The translations under genes and the position numbers were made by a program. The notes beneath the pieces were generated by a model. That model saw only the letters and a program-made list of their open reading frames with translations. It was not told where the DNA came from and ran no database searches. Shown piece by piece: positions 1 to 11,500 of a DNA stretch of 64,000 nucleotides (position 1 is its first letter; each line of letters starts with the position of its first letter). Source of the DNA: Siderastrea radians (taxonomy: Eukaryota; Cnidaria; Anthozoa; Scleractinia; Rhizangiidae); NCBI GenBank assembly GCA_964017195.1, contig OZ024898.1, positions 11,629,630 through 11,693,629 on the forward strand. The letters are read 5' to 3'.

Positions 1-827
1 TTTCTTAAATGTTCGGTGACCCCATATTTTCTTTTGATAGATCACTTTCTTTGTCGATAATCTACGTTTTGTGAAAAATTAAAGAAAATCTGTATTGTAG
101 AAGTTTGATTTTTTTCAACTTTTCTGCCCTCGCATCATCCAATTCTACTATTATTGAAGCTGCACGATGTTCGTTAAAGTCGATCTTAGAGGTTGAATTT
201 AACTAAAAGGATAACACCGGTTCAAATTATTTACTTAACAGACCCACTTAAGTAAAATTTGACTAACAAAGTGGGTCTACAGCGAATCATTTTTAATATT
301 TTTCAACTAACAAGCACTGAGGCCATGTCGAGTTACGAGGGCCGATTTGTCAAAATTGGGGTAGTTTTTGACGCGCTTTATTTCGAAAACGAAGTCGGTG
401 ACCCCCCAATTTTTTTCCATTTCTGACATAGGTAACTCATTATCTGACTGTAGCCAAAGTATGAAAAACATCTGTATTGTAGAAGTTTTTCGCGCGAACG
501 TCCTTAAGTGGTAATTGCTAGGAGCAGAGCAATACTTGTAAGTGCATTATTTTCTATCCAAATTTCTAGTCCATCTGGATGTTATTTTTTTAACTAGTCA
601 CTGGATCAATATCCGAAAGGGAAAACATAAACTCTTATAAATTTTTGATGATTAAATATGAATTGTTTCTTTCAAATATTTTTTGGGAAACGTCCTAAAC
701 CTAAAATTGAAATTCTCTTTACTGCTCATACACAAATATACACTGTTTGGGGAACTGAAAGCTATTTTGGGAAATAGTTTAATTTCTCTTGTGTAATCTG
801 TGGTTTTGATCACACTTGGAAAAATAA
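1..827. other. Gene-less stretch with a diverged direct repeat
   Basis: No coding frame of interest. Two segments, about 12-112 and 390-490, share the phrase CGGTGACCCC and the phrase ATCTGTATTGTAGAAGTTT in the same order and spacing, so they look like diverged copies of one repeat. Confidence 0.5.
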
Positions 828-1306
828 TGCGCCGATCAATTCGAAACTTCAACATCCACCCCCCCGGGCATACCCCGGGCATTTGACTGTGCATCGTGCC
901 CGGGGAGGGGGGGGATTTGAACGTTGTGTTGGAAGGGTGGGGAATTTGAACCGGATTTATCTCTTGTTCTGACGTAATAGGCCCGTGAATTTTTTTGGTT
1001 TTTGCGGGGTCTGACGGATTTGCAAGATAGAATTTCGCCTTTGTTAGTGAATAACTCTTTGAAAAGGGTCTTTAAAAGAAGATTGAAGGTGTCATTACGG
1101 CATATCTCTCTCTGAAAGGCATGTAAAGTGTTTGATTGAAGACCAAGTTTGTCTTTGAGGAGAGGCAGTTCAGTACTAATTGGTGGGGCATTTGAACGGC
1201 TTTCTTGCCCCGAGGGGAGGGAATTTGAACAAGCCAATCTTCAAAAGTTCAAATGCCCGGGGGGTTGCCCGGGGGGGGATGTTGAACTTTCGAATTGATC
1301 GGCGCA
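828..1306. mobile_element. MITE family A copy 1, Harbinger-like, TAA target duplication
   Basis: 479 bp with terminal inverted repeats beginning TGCGCCGATCAATTCGAAA and continuing into GTTCAACATCC and a C-run with CCGGGCA. TAA sits immediately outside both ends (825-827 and 1307-1309). A 3-bp TAA/TTA duplication is characteristic of PIF/Harbinger elements. It contains no transposase. A second copy lies at 56,573-57,034. Open frames over this element are repeat shadows. Confidence 0.8.
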
Positions 1307-1323
1307 TAATTATATGATGATAA

Positions 1324-1638
1324 TTACTGGTACATCAAGGGTAAAGATAATGGTAGAGAGAAGAAATGTTTTTGAGCCAATCTGTTCACCATCCGTTGAA
1401 AAGGTACTCTAGCAAAAGTACTTTGATGATCGCGTATTTTTTGTTGCCTCTCGTTGCTTCTAACAAAATCATTTTGTGGAAGCACTTCTAGTCGGTGTCG
1501 CCGGTCCTGATCGGTTTCAGCACACATTACTTTGTAGCCGCTGAGTTCATTCTCAATACTCAGTCGGTGTGACTTAGTTAAAATTTCGAAGACCTTGCAT
1601 GCGTTATTGGGGAATCTCGTTTTGTAGCGCTGTGCCAT
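1324..1638 (-). CDS. Unrecognised 104-codon open frame
   Basis: It begins MAQRYKTRFPNNACKVFEIL at an ATG and runs to a TAA with a basic middle segment (DQDRRHRLEVLPQ, SNERQQKIRDHQ). The first ten residues superficially recall histone-fold proteins, but the match does not continue. No splice sites or neighbours support it. It may be a fragment of a decayed transposon gene or a chance frame. Confidence 0.2.
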   Translation of the reverse strand: MAQRYKTRFPNNACKVFEILTKSHRLSIENELSGYKVMCAETDQDRRHRLEVLPQNDFVRSNERQQKIRDHQSTFARVPFQRMVNRLAQKHFFSLPLSLPLMYQ

Positions 1639-2089
1639 TAATCTTAATTTAAACTACGTTGTCTATGTTCTAGATTTCTCGCCTGTGATATTCCAGTCTC
1701 CTGTTTGTGTCGCGCTGTCGGCTTTAGTCTTCTCTAGGCTATTACCGGTCAACGATGTTCTCTACGGCGCTTTCTTGTCGTCGACTCTTTCGCTGTCGTC
1801 GTTCGCGCTGAGTTTCAAGTCGGCGTTCACGCTGAGTTTCAATAGTAGATCTCCCTCGGAATGGATTTCCAGCCACTTGCTAAATCAGGCGTTGCTGTCT
1901 TCCCTCATTTGCATCAGAAATTAGTCCAGAACTTGTTCACAGACGATGACAATACAGGCATGTCAGCAAACACGCAAATGTATGCAGCGAAGAAACATGA
2001 GAGTGTGCAACTGTCAGCGGCCACGATTTGGTTTTGTTGCTAGGCAACTGTGCGGACACCTTCGCGATATATATATTTCAAAACTATTA

Positions 2090-2190
2090 TTTCACGAGGG
2101 CGCGTTGGATATCGAATGATAGATAACCAGCGAGGAGCGTAGCACCGAGTTAGTTATAATCATTTGATATCCAGCAAACCCGAGTAGAAT
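2090..2190. repeat. Imperfect hairpin around GATATC-type arms
   Basis: GGATATCGAATGATAGATAA at about 2,107 pairs imperfectly with TTATAATCATTTGATATCC at about 2,154. The loop GCGAGGAGCGTAGCACCGAG resembles the loops of hairpins near 10,470, 11,540, 17,580 and 61,640, which carry related GAGG...GTAG...CGAG-type sequences. Confidence 0.45.
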
Positions 2191-2466
2191 AATTGTTTTA
2201 TTAAAAACTTAACCACTTTAAAGTGCCACTGGGAGGAAAATTCTTAGGTTTATTTCGGCCAAATTGTGTCGCAGATTATCTTGTTGTGTCTATCTTTACC
2301 CACAAAACTGAACAAGAAACCGTCCATCCTAATATTTTTTAGCTCTAAAGTCGCGTAAAATGTGTCCGCCATTCAGTTAAAACGTGTTCCTGGGTGATTG
2401 CGCAATTCAATGGCTTGTGACGTCAGAGGTTCACCTCAGTCGCGCTTCGTTGTGTTTTGACTCAAG

Positions 2467-2568
2467 ATGCCTACCGTCGACTGCGAAACCACCGAAGAGT
2501 ATTCCGATTCCGAACAGTCTTTAGCTTCTGAAGCATCAGAGGATTCATTTCATTCGGCAAACGAATAA
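2467..2568 (+). CDS. Short acidic open frame, possible transposon or first-exon remnant
   Basis: It reads MPTVDCETTEEYSDSEQS, then LASEASEDSFHSANE, then stop: 33 residues rich in S, E and D. Upstream is a GC-richer stretch with GACGTCAGAGGTTCACC. Acidic N-termini of this kind occur in several DNA transposases and in many regulators, so the identity is open. No downstream exon was found. Confidence 0.2.
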   Translation: MPTVDCETTEEYSDSEQSLASEASEDSFHSANE

Positions 2569-3822
2569 TTTTTCTTACAGTACGATGTAAGAACTGATGT
2601 CAGGAGATTTCAACTTTAATACAAGCTTGCAAACAAACTGTTCAAATTTTTTTTGTTGCCACGTTGACGGGAGTTCAAAACATGCGTGAAATATTCTTAT
2701 ACAGTGATTACAGTTCAGGCACAAGTTTCTCAAAGAGCAGTTAACTCTTACGCAATGGATGAATCCTGTCCAGCTATTCGAACTACTGATCTTTTAAACT
2801 TTGGAAATTTAGACAAAACACCTATAAAAACTCTAGAATTTGATGCTCTCGAATTCTCAAGCATCGGTCGATCGATTTTATTGTTTGCTTCGTTGCAGAA
2901 ATGAAAGAAGCTACATTTTGTCTTCTGTTGTTTATATTCCTTATATATTGTAAAGCGTTGAGATTTTTGGCCATTCTTAACAAAGTATGGGAGATTTTCT
3001 TTAAGGGCTGTAATGTTGTAGTCATCTGGGAGTCAGCTTATGAAGCTTGTCGTGTCCATCATGGTACAGTAATAAAACACAAATGCTTGGTGTTCTAAAT
3101 ATTTTGAACAGTCTTTATAGAATTTTTAACTTGAGCAGAAAAAAAGTGAAATAAACCAAGACCTTTTTTAGAGGCCTTGTGTAACCGGAATCTCAATATT
3201 TGTAGTGAAAATCAAAGCCACAAGAAACATTTTCCGCTGCTCACAATAACAGGCGGACCCCCGAGGAAACGAAACCTTCGCTTGCCTTTAATATTCATTG
3301 CGTAAAAATAATAACTTGATACATTATTTTTCTTGATAGTTCATTTACTAAGATTTCTATGACAGTTAAAAGAAATAACATTGTAAACCCTTAGGCAAAT
3401 AGTGGCGCGTGATATTTTTTCCCAACTTAATAAATTTCCACGCAAGACGAGCCGACCTATCGAAGCCTTTATTTATTTCGAACAATAATGTCATTTGACT
3501 CTTCACTGACAGGGAATAAGAAGAAAAGTTTCTCCACATTTAAGATGGCATGTTATAAAATAAATGTCCATACTTCTAAGCGATTACAGCTCTGAAATTA
3601 ACACACGCGGAATTAAAAAAAAAAAAGAAAGAAAAAAGCTAAGCAATACAAACTTGCGGCTTTGCATGGCTGGCTGCATTTCATGAGGACTACACCGAAG
3701 GTCTTCGTGCTACCAGACGACAGAACTGAAATGGTTTTCCACTAGCAAAATAAATTTTAAAATACGTTAAAAGAAAATGAGTTTTGCACAATGGTGGATG
3801 CGTTGAAAAAGAAACAAACTAT

Positions 3823-4803
3823 CACTGCACAAAATCCTAATAGCATCTCAAAATAGGCCGCCATGGATCCGTGAGGATCCCGATGGTCCCATTTGACCGC
3901 GGTCGGCACTGGACACCAGTCAAATTATGCCCTTATGGGGAGGGCCATGCTCGTTTTGGTCGTGTTACAATTGTAGTAACTATGACCCGGTGCGGACACA
4001 AATTGTCGCTCCAACGTGGTCTGGTTCGCGCGAGAAAGGTGGAATCGCTACGCGGGACTCCGCGACCTTATGGAGAGAATCGAAGTTATCGAAAGAAATT
4101 AAAACGGTCTTGGCCGTTAGAAAATGAAAACGAGTCAAGAAAAAAAAAAAAAGAAAGTGAACCGTGTTTCTACTTCCTCCTATGTTTCTATTCATGTGTG
4201 GTAAATTGAACATATTTGCGTTCATGTACAAGACGTTTGTAATACAGGTTAGTCTACTGCGTAAATTTTAAATACGTACTCTGCGTGAATTGAATGTGTA
4301 CAATTTTTTGGAATCGTCGATAGGTTTTATATATCAGATATATTTTTTCAAACCGAAGTCGGCAAATTCATTTCAATTCATATCCTCACGCGCGTGAAAA
4401 TGTTTTATTTTAAAATTGTTATTGTATATACTATATCCATTTCTATATTTGCATGAAGCCGGTCAGGTAACCTACTTATTAAAAAAAAAAACAAGAAAAT
4501 ATACACCCTGAAAATGGATATAAATTCGGAAATGGGAATGATTTATTTTTGCTATCCGCTTGTAACACGCAGCGATTTTCTCACGCGAACCAGACTGCGT
4601 CGGAGTGACAATCTTGTGTCCGCACCGGGTCATAGTGAGGTCATAGTTACTGCAATTGTAACACGACCAAAAAGAGCGTGGCCCTCCCCGTAAGGGCATA
4701 ATTTGACTGGTGTCCAGTGCCGACCGCGGTCAAATGGGACCATCGGGATCCTCACGGATCCATGGCGGCCTATTTTGAGATGCTATTAAGATTTTGTGCA
4801 GTG
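3823..4803. mobile_element. Foldback element with about 225-bp inverted arms
   Basis: The ends are CACTGCACAAAATC and its complement GATTTTGTGCAGTG. The arms run roughly 3,823-4,045 and 4,575-4,803, sharing GGCCGCCATGGATCCGTGAG, GACCGCGGTCGGCACTGG and GACCCGGTGCGGACACAA. The centre is AT-rich and non-coding. The right arm has a short internal duplication (CTCACTATGACC). I see no clean target-site duplication. No transposase is encoded. Confidence 0.8.
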
Positions 4804-5384
4804 GTTAATTCTTTTGGGACACAAGGTATGTGCAGTTGGTTTTGAGAAAATCCCTTGTATGTCTTCCTTTTGTCAAATCGCTAAGTCAGAATGGGAGCCT
4901 GAACTATATTTGTGGGTAAATTCGAGCGAATTCCGAAACGTGTCGAGCGGTGATAGTGGCTAAATCGGGCCAAATGACTCGTACTAACACAGTTAAGTAA
5001 ATGGACCTAAAATTGCTCAAAATGCTTTGTAAGGATAGCAAACAACACCATGTAATGTTTCATGAACTTTATTCAGTTAGTTCGTTGTTATGTATTGCTC
5101 AAAATGTTCGCTTCGAAATCCCATACAAAGTCTTATATTTTAAAACGCCATTTTTAATAATATTCAAATATTATGCTTGGGTGTCCTGTGCCGACACTGA
5201 ATGTTTTGCTTCTGTCTTTGGAAGCTTTTTAACTTTTATGTGAAACAAAACAGCGGGTAAGTGTGTTTATATTCCCTAATAGAGCCAAAAATTCTAAAGC
5301 TCGATCGTGGTCAGCAATCGTAGCGAACATAAATGATATCCGACACACAAGCGATTCCGTGATTGCATGTATTACAAACATTTG
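4804..5384. other. No gene seen
   Basis: AT-rich sequence with only short open frames and no recognisable motif or repeat structure. Confidence 0.5.
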
Positions 5385-5621
5385 TTAGTTTATAGACTGA
5401 ATGGTATCGATCACTACGATCAGTGCGCCTTTTTTATTAGCAATCGCATGCAGCGACCGAACAGAAACCATTTCTTGTGGCTTTGAATTCCCTTGTGATC
5501 TCGGATCTTTTTTGTCAACAAAAGGAGGTACGATATGAGTGAGCAACGGATTGATCGGGTTGTCGAAGAGCTCTGAAAAGAGCTCCCGATCATTGACGTT
5601 CTCGATTTCTTCGTTAGTCAT
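5385..5621 (-). CDS. Unrecognised 78-codon open frame, possible first exon
   Basis: ATG to TAA. It begins MTNEEIENVNDRELFSELFD, then NPINPLLTHIVPPFVDKK. The balanced, hydrophilic composition looks more coding-like than its neighbours. I cannot assign a family. There is no convincing donor site inside it and no adjacent exon. Confidence 0.28.
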   Translation of the reverse strand: MTNEEIENVNDRELFSELFDNPINPLLTHIVPPFVDKKDPRSQGNSKPQEMVSVRSLHAIANKKGALIVVIDTIQSIN

Positions 5622-5832
5622 AGCGCGATCTGGCCGAGAGTTCTAATGAGACAGCTGGTGCACTGTGATCGGTTTTAAAATTCGCGGCAATTCTGAACTA
5701 TTTTAGAACTGAGTGGTTTTCTTGAATGGGCATTGTATTAGTCTTGACAACCATTGTTATTCACTCATGGGCCTAACACAATAGCTCGCTTGCTCTCGAC
5801 ACGCCATTTTCAAACACAACTCCTACCAGCAG

Positions 5833-6120
5833 TTTTCAAAGTGAAAGGGATAGTGGTTCTCGTTGACCGATTTTAAAAACTAAAACGGATTCTGTTCGAG
5901 AAAAGGTCCATCTTTCATTTGCCGCACGTAGGTTTTCTCAAAGTAGACTAAATTTCCTGAAAATCTCTTTCGAAAATGGACTCCATACAAAAAAAGCCGG
6001 TTTTTGCTGTATTTTCAAGTTCAAAGGGATAGTCCTTACTCTTGTTCAATCTTTTTCGTTTTAGGCTTATATTGCAGATGCAACATTCTTCTTCAAAAAG
6101 CCGCACGTAGGTTGTTAGGG
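5833..6120. repeat. Diverged tandem pair, period about 178 bp
   Basis: The phrases TTTTCAA...AAAGGGATAGT and GCCGCACGTAGGTT occur in the same order at about 5,833-5,935 and 6,012-6,113. Confidence 0.5.
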
Positions 6121-6229
6121 TTTGCCTTCTGGAAAGCAGGAAGGCAAGTTTTATGAGCGCTACTTGACCAATTTGAGCCCTTTCTTCTCTTATTTTGAGC
6201 TATTCATAGCCCAATCTCATTCAAATTTG

Positions 6230-6390
6230 CCTCTTCATAGCCTTATGAATAATTAATGATGTCCACGCATTCTGCGCGATGTTTTCCATTGCGGGTCCGC
6301 TCGCAAGGCTTTGATGAAGCGAAATACCAGCTCGGTGGTTGGATTTATTGTTGTAGCATTGTACAACACAAGTAGTACCCGTCATAAATG
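6230..6390 (-). pseudogene. Truncated THAP-type zinc-finger remnant
   Basis: The minus strand reads MTGTTCVVQCYNNKSNHRAG followed by ISLHQ. A C-x-x-x-C-Y-N-N-K start then (I/S)-(S/F)-(L/F)-H is the usual opening of THAP DNA-binding domains in transposases and animal regulators. After that the frame degenerates; a neighbouring frame offers DPQWKTSRR, suggesting a frameshift. The later C-x-x-H pair is missing. It is probably a relic of a THAP-containing transposase. Confidence 0.4.
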
Positions 6391-7029
6391 TTGCAGCAAC
6401 GAAAATTTCATAGCCGTGTAACAAACAGTTGGCAGGAAATCTTCCCTCGACGACGGTTTAATTTCCCGTGGCAAGTAACCACATGAAGTGTTTGAGGTGA
6501 GCCTTTAACGTCACGTCCGCTAATTCGCAAGTCAGCTTCCGGAACAAAGGCCAGTAATGGCGGCCGTAAAATCTCGACAAAAACCGTCCCAAAAAAGCAA
6601 CTTCCGGTAGTCGTAATGAGTTGAAATTTGGCATGGTGACTAAGAACCACAAACTGTTTTCGAAAATGTAAAAACAGGGAATACCAAAATCTGGTCCCAG
6701 TGGCACTTTAAGAAATCAAGAAAGAAAGGAAAAACGAGAAAAGCGATAAAAAGGGAACAAGAATCGATCACATGACCGAGCGAAAAAGGAGCCAAAACCT
6801 TGCGAAGTGTTACAGCGTTTCATTGCAAAGCTGAATAAATCAACGAAACTGCTCGACAGTGAACGAAGTGGCACAAGTTTTGGAAAAAAATCTCCTTATT
6901 ATTAGCTCTGAAATATGGTACGTGTTTGATTTTTCCTGAAACAATGTGGTAATCATCGTTCAAAGCGGACTAAAGCTGTACGATTTCACCATATTCGCTG
7001 CTGGAGTTGAAACGGGACAAGTCTGTAAT

Positions 7030-7433
7030 TAGGCTCAGTCTCCAGCCGTGAGTGTCTCGATGCGCCCGCGATTCTCGCCACTTTCACGGCTGGGCGTACG
7101 GGTATGATTGCCTGTCCGTGACGTCATTACAATTTTAATAATTATGCAGACAATCCACACGTCGATTGCATAAATTTCATCGGTTCTTTTTTTTGTATTG
7201 TCTTGAGAAAAAGGGAAATGCGAAAAGTATTTCCTGAAACGCCTCCTAAAAGTGTGAAATTTCAAAAGAAAGACGAAATGCCGCTAAATTATGCCGCGCA
7301 TTCTGCCCCGCAAATTTCAGGGGGCTTGTCTCTGATTGGTCAGTCTAAACAATAACCAAACCCGTGCGCCCAGCCGTGAAGGTGGCTAGAATCGCGGGCG
7401 CATCGAGACACTCCCCGCTGGAGACTGAGCCTA
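7030..7433. mobile_element. Mutator-like MITE with 9-bp target duplication
   Basis: 404 bp. Ends are TAGGCTCAGTCTCCAGC and its complement. The inverted repeats extend about 70 bp (GTGTCTCGATGCGCCCGCGA, then ACGGCTGGGCG). The flanks GTCTGTAAT (7,021-7,029) and GCCTGTAAT (7,434-7,442) differ by one base. A 9-bp duplication plus long inverted repeats is typical of Mutator-like elements. Non-coding. Confidence 0.8.
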
Positions 7434-7585
7434 GCCTGTAATCCGTTCGCACAACGAAGCTATCAGTGTGCGTGTTTGATCGAACTGAAGACAGAACTTA
7501 TTTGAACTTGACGAGGTAATTTCTATGCAGCTCAGAAGCAAGATTACTGTAGCGAGGAACAGCAGAATTCACCATAGTTTGTTAA

Positions 7586-8522
7586 TGCATCAGTCAATTC
7601 CAGCGGTGCCCATCCCCCCCCGGGCATTAGCCGGGTATTTGCTCATGTTTCAATCCCGGGGGGGAATTGGAATTTTATCACTGCCCGGGGGTCGGGCATA
7701 TGCCTACCCCCGGAACGACCCCGGGACGTTTGACATCTTTGTCAGGTTTTGGTCTCGCATGTAATATATGGATTTTAAAGCTATCCAAGATAATCACTTT
7801 CGCAAAAATCTTTTACGATTTTGGCCGTTTGATAACTACGGATAATGCGTTTCCAGTTCCTCGATAACTTAATATATTTAAGCATTTCTTAGTATATTTT
7901 AAAAATAAGCACATGAATTGTGCAGGTCGAAATCACATAAATGAATGAATAATTGAACCAAAAGGAACTGTCATGTACACGATTTGGCGTGTTACTGATA
8001 AGTGGCATCAAAACAAATGAACAACGGGATCGAGGATAGACATGCGGGTAAACAACCGAAAAGTATTGAAAATAAAGGCTGGTTTCAGTACGGTTGCTAC
8101 GATCTCTGTGATCGCTGAGAAAAAAACGCTCAGCAATCGTTGCAATCATATAGAAACCACTCTTCAGCGATCGTTGTGAAATGATGTGAGCGCTACGATC
8201 GCTGAAGTGTGGTACCCGTATGATCACAACGATTGCTGAACGTTTTTTCCAGCGATTGCAGCAATCATAGCGATGATATGGAAACCAGCCTTAATGGTCT
8301 TAATGATGAGTGAAACTTTCTTGTTATGATTTATTAAATCTTGAGCAGTGTTGCTTTCTAGATGAACCCGGGGGTGGGGCATTTGCCTTCTTTTTTGGTC
8401 CCAACCTGGGGCATTTGACGGACTTGTTTATCCCCACCCCCGGGAATTTGCCATTTAAAAAAAAAGGCTAATGCGCGGGGTTGGCTGGGGGGGGATGGGC
8501 ACTGCTGGAGTTGACTGATGCA
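7586..8522. mobile_element. Harbinger-like non-autonomous element, TAA duplication, empty site present
   Basis: 937 bp. Terminal inverted repeats begin TGCATCAGTCAA(T/C)TCCAGC and lead into a C-run. TAA flanks both ends (7,583-7,585; 8,523-8,525). The homologous position in the family-B copy near 63.87 kb reads TTGTTAAAGG without the insert. G-rich termini resemble those of family A. A further hairpin element lies inside it. Confidence 0.82.
8077..8292. mobile_element. Small palindromic MITE nested in the 7,586-8,522 element
   Basis: Ends AAGGCTGGTTTC and GAAACCAGCCTT are inverted. Between them GCGATCGTTG and CGATTGCTGA motifs recur in both orientations, giving about 215 bp of foldback sequence. 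Confidence 0.65.
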
Positions 8523-9177
8523 TAAACACAAAGCACAAAACGCAGTTGTTCTCGGTTTAGAGGTTGCGGACGGAATGGTAAAAACAATACGCAAACAACG
8601 TGTTCAAATTCGTTTACTTCGCATCCGATTTCTATCTGACCATTTGAACCTGTTGGAACACAACGAGTGCAGGTAAACCAGTGTCAATTTTGCGTGTTAT
8701 AGCCGAAAACAATTTTGCCCTTCCTACCTTCTTCGTAGTCTGTTTAGTAAGCTTACTTCTTTAGATTGCCTCATGATTTTCACACCTACTCGCCATGAAT
8801 GTGTGATAGTTTTTATTAAATGCTTCTGCCCAATTTCACTGTGTTTTATTTTATGTCTTGTCTTGATATTTTGAAGAGGAAAACCTTCCTGATAAAACCT
8901 ACCGTCTGTTCAATGTAAATGATCGACGTGACGATCAATGAAAGAAATATATTGTAGGCAACGCTTAATGCTTAAATTTCTATTTCTGCACAGTTTCTTG
9001 TTGTCTTAAGAAATCAAGCACTACAGAACAATTTTGATTTGCGTCTTAGTGACGCCATTGGAAATTCTGCTTAATTTAAATTCGCTACCAAGTGATTTTT
9101 CTCGTCCGTTTTTCTCGCTGGGTTGCTCGCGGGGAAAAAAATTTCAGCTCAGTTTGTTGTTGAGTGTTCATTGACCT

Positions 9178-10497
9178 TATCATATGACCCGTACGGACCC
9201 GCACGCAATTTCCTTGGAAAACCATATGGAAAAAGTCCCGTATGAGGGCCGTACGCCTCGATCCAGCAGGGCCGGAAAAAGCCGTACGGCCCTACTAGAA
9301 AAGCGTACGGCCCCGCTACTGCCGCAAGATGACGGGATTGGAACCAGTTGATTCCACAGCTTTGAATTCTGATGAACGATAGTTAAGATATATTTCTAAA
9401 AAGCAAAGAATGTCCAACATGTTTATTAAAACTTTACTATCTAGAAAGCGATGTAGTTTGCAGGCGCAAAAATTAAAACAAAACGTGTTTAAACTTGGCG
9501 AATGATGAAGAAATACTCCTGACAACAACAATAAAATCGAACTAAAAGCCGTCAAAAACTGAAACAACATAATCGTACAAAGACGTATCCTAGTTTGAAG
9601 TCATGATAAACATTGAAGAAAAAATGCAAATGCGAAGTAAACTCAAATTTCTTTTTCTGCTGCGTAATTTTTAAGTCACAACAAACAAAATGCGAGTACA
9701 TGTTTACGACTATAAACCTGGCAATGACACAGTTTCCCGCTTGTTTTCACGAAGCAATTTGGACATCAACTGTAATGCAGAGCTCAACATCGTCGAAAAG
9801 CAGACGTTCATGAATCCTACGATCCGTGGTAAATTAAACAACTTGAAGCTGAAAGGAAACGAAGCGTAGCAAAATCCTGAACTGCCTGTACAATCCCTTT
9901 CCAAGTCTTTATGTAGTTTCATAAATTAAGATCTAATGTTGTTTTTAACATCCAAAATCCTTGGTGGAAAATTAATTAATCCTCTCGTTCAAACCAATTG
10001 TGAATTTCGGCTCAGAAGAAACGTCGCTAAGTTGTTCAGTCAGGATAAATTCAGTCTTCGCTGAGAGACGAGCACGACCGGCCGAAACGTCGTGCAAATT
10101 CTTTGTTGTAGTCCTTCATAAACGTTTCCTTTGAAATTTCTACTAACTGCAATCATGTACGAGGAATTTAGTCGGATTTAAATCTTCTTGGAATGGAGCT
10201 AAAACTCGGAGATTTGGTTGACAATTTTAAGAGAAGTTCAAAAATTTTGTACGCACATCGCAGTTCAAATGCACTTTACCGGCTTCCCAAACAAATTACA
10301 AGCTATCATTGGCTTTTCAAAATGCGCGCGAAACGGGCCGCTGCGTCTGTATCCACGAAAGAAAGACAAAAAAAATTCAGTGGTCATATGATAAAATGCT
10401 CATTGACTGAGTTAGGTCGGGCCGGACGGAAAAATATTTGGCTCTCGGTCAGGACGCATGGACCTCGCTGCGCTCGGTCCGTACGTCCTGACCTTGA

Positions 10498-10538
<41 letters not shown>
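9178..10538. mobile_element. Insertion of about 1.36 kb in repeat family B
   Basis: The segment is absent from the copy near 63.18 kb, where the flanking blocks are contiguous. It starts with CATTGACC-TTATCATATGAC, echoed near its other end by GGTCATATGATAAAATGC (10,384), followed by a long hairpin (10,395-10,520) with arms GGCCGGACGG...CCGTCCGGCC. No coding frame recognised. Confidence 0.55.
9184..9320. repeat. Cluster of CCGTACGG/CGTACGGCC motifs
   Basis: The palindromic core CGTACG recurs about five times in 135 bp (for example CCCGTACGGACCCG, GGCCGTACGCC, GCCGTACGGCCC, GCGTACGGCCCC). It lies at the left end of the 9,178-10,538 insertion. Function unknown. Confidence 0.5.
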
Positions 10539-10547
<9 letters not shown>

Positions 10548-10659
10548 ATTTGGTCACAGCAGGTATATGAGCTGATAGCCTAGCTCCGTTCAGCCAATCA
10601 AAATTCTAGAAATCCAATATACCTAGTCCAGTTTTTTATTTGACTGCCCTAAGCGATCG

Positions 10660-11500
10660 GTACAGCCCCCAAAATGATCCCGACCCCGAACTGATCCCCG
10701 GTTTTTACCATGCTGACCACGAAATGATCCCCAGGTAATAACTGGAGCGGAATAGCGTACGGTACTTGAAATTGAACTAAATTATACTTCGAAAAACGCG
10801 GCGTTTCAAAAGTACTCGAAAATGTTGACATTTTTCACAACTTTGTTAGTCTCACTTATTTTTTCTTCAGTTTACAATGCTTTCTTCGTTAATCATTATT
10901 AACAAAGTCATAATCTACAGTAGGAATTGAAAGCCGAGGAAATGGATCGAGAGCTATGTTCAATGATAAAAGCCTTCATTCTTTGTGCAGCGCGCCTTAC
11001 AATGGCCACTCAACAAACTTTTTCGGTTGATGGTCATTCCTGCTCGAAAAAAAGAAAAGCAAGAAAGTTGTCGATTACTTAAAAAAGAATTCCGGAGAAA
11101 GCTAATTAACAGACTTTCCATAATAACCAACTGCTAAGCGTTCAGAATGTACAATTGATTGCTTGTTAAACTTTTGAGGCTTTTGTGCTTCTTTCTTTTA
11201 TTTTAATATTGTTACTAGTTACAATACAAGATATATACTACAACATATTTGATTTACACGTTGATCACCTTTTTTCCCAATTAGTTGAAAAATGTTAGCG
11301 AATTGCAAATAATCTCAAGTGAAAAAATACTCGAAAAATGTTTGATTTCCTTTATTTTGATCACTCCACCATCCCTTGGTTTGAACGCCATTTAAAAAAT
11401 TACTTGGGGATCATTTCAGGATCAGCACGGAAAAGACGGGGATCATTTCAGGGTCGGGATCATTTCGGGGTCGGTTTGGGGATCATTTCGGGGGCTGTAC
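10660..11500. mobile_element. GATC-rich element with GTACAGCCCCC ends
   Basis: About 840 bp bounded by GTACAGCCCCC(A) and its complement GGGGGCTGTAC, with GATC just outside either side. Near both ends the motif GGGGATCATTTC(G/A)GG recurs, four times on the right and three times inverted on the left. The centre is AT-rich and non-coding. Confidence 0.7.

Larger units (their letters stand above)
7500..10640 (-). repeat. Interspersed repeat family B, copy 1, with two nested insertions
   Basis: Blocks at 7,524-7,582, 8,526-9,177 and 10,539-10,632 match, in reverse complement and in order, the continuous stretch 63,085-63,950. Copy 2 lacks the two intervening segments, so 7,586-8,522 and about 9,178-10,538 are insertions here. 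No protein-coding content was recognised in the family. Confidence 0.75.

Noticed and set aside
836..1237. 133-codon open frame
   Set aside because: Lies wholly inside a MITE with inverted termini; the second copy of the element does not keep the frame.
3871..4209. 112-codon frame near 4 kb
   Set aside because: It lies in the arm and loop of a foldback element, ends in poly-K, and is mirrored by the opposite arm.
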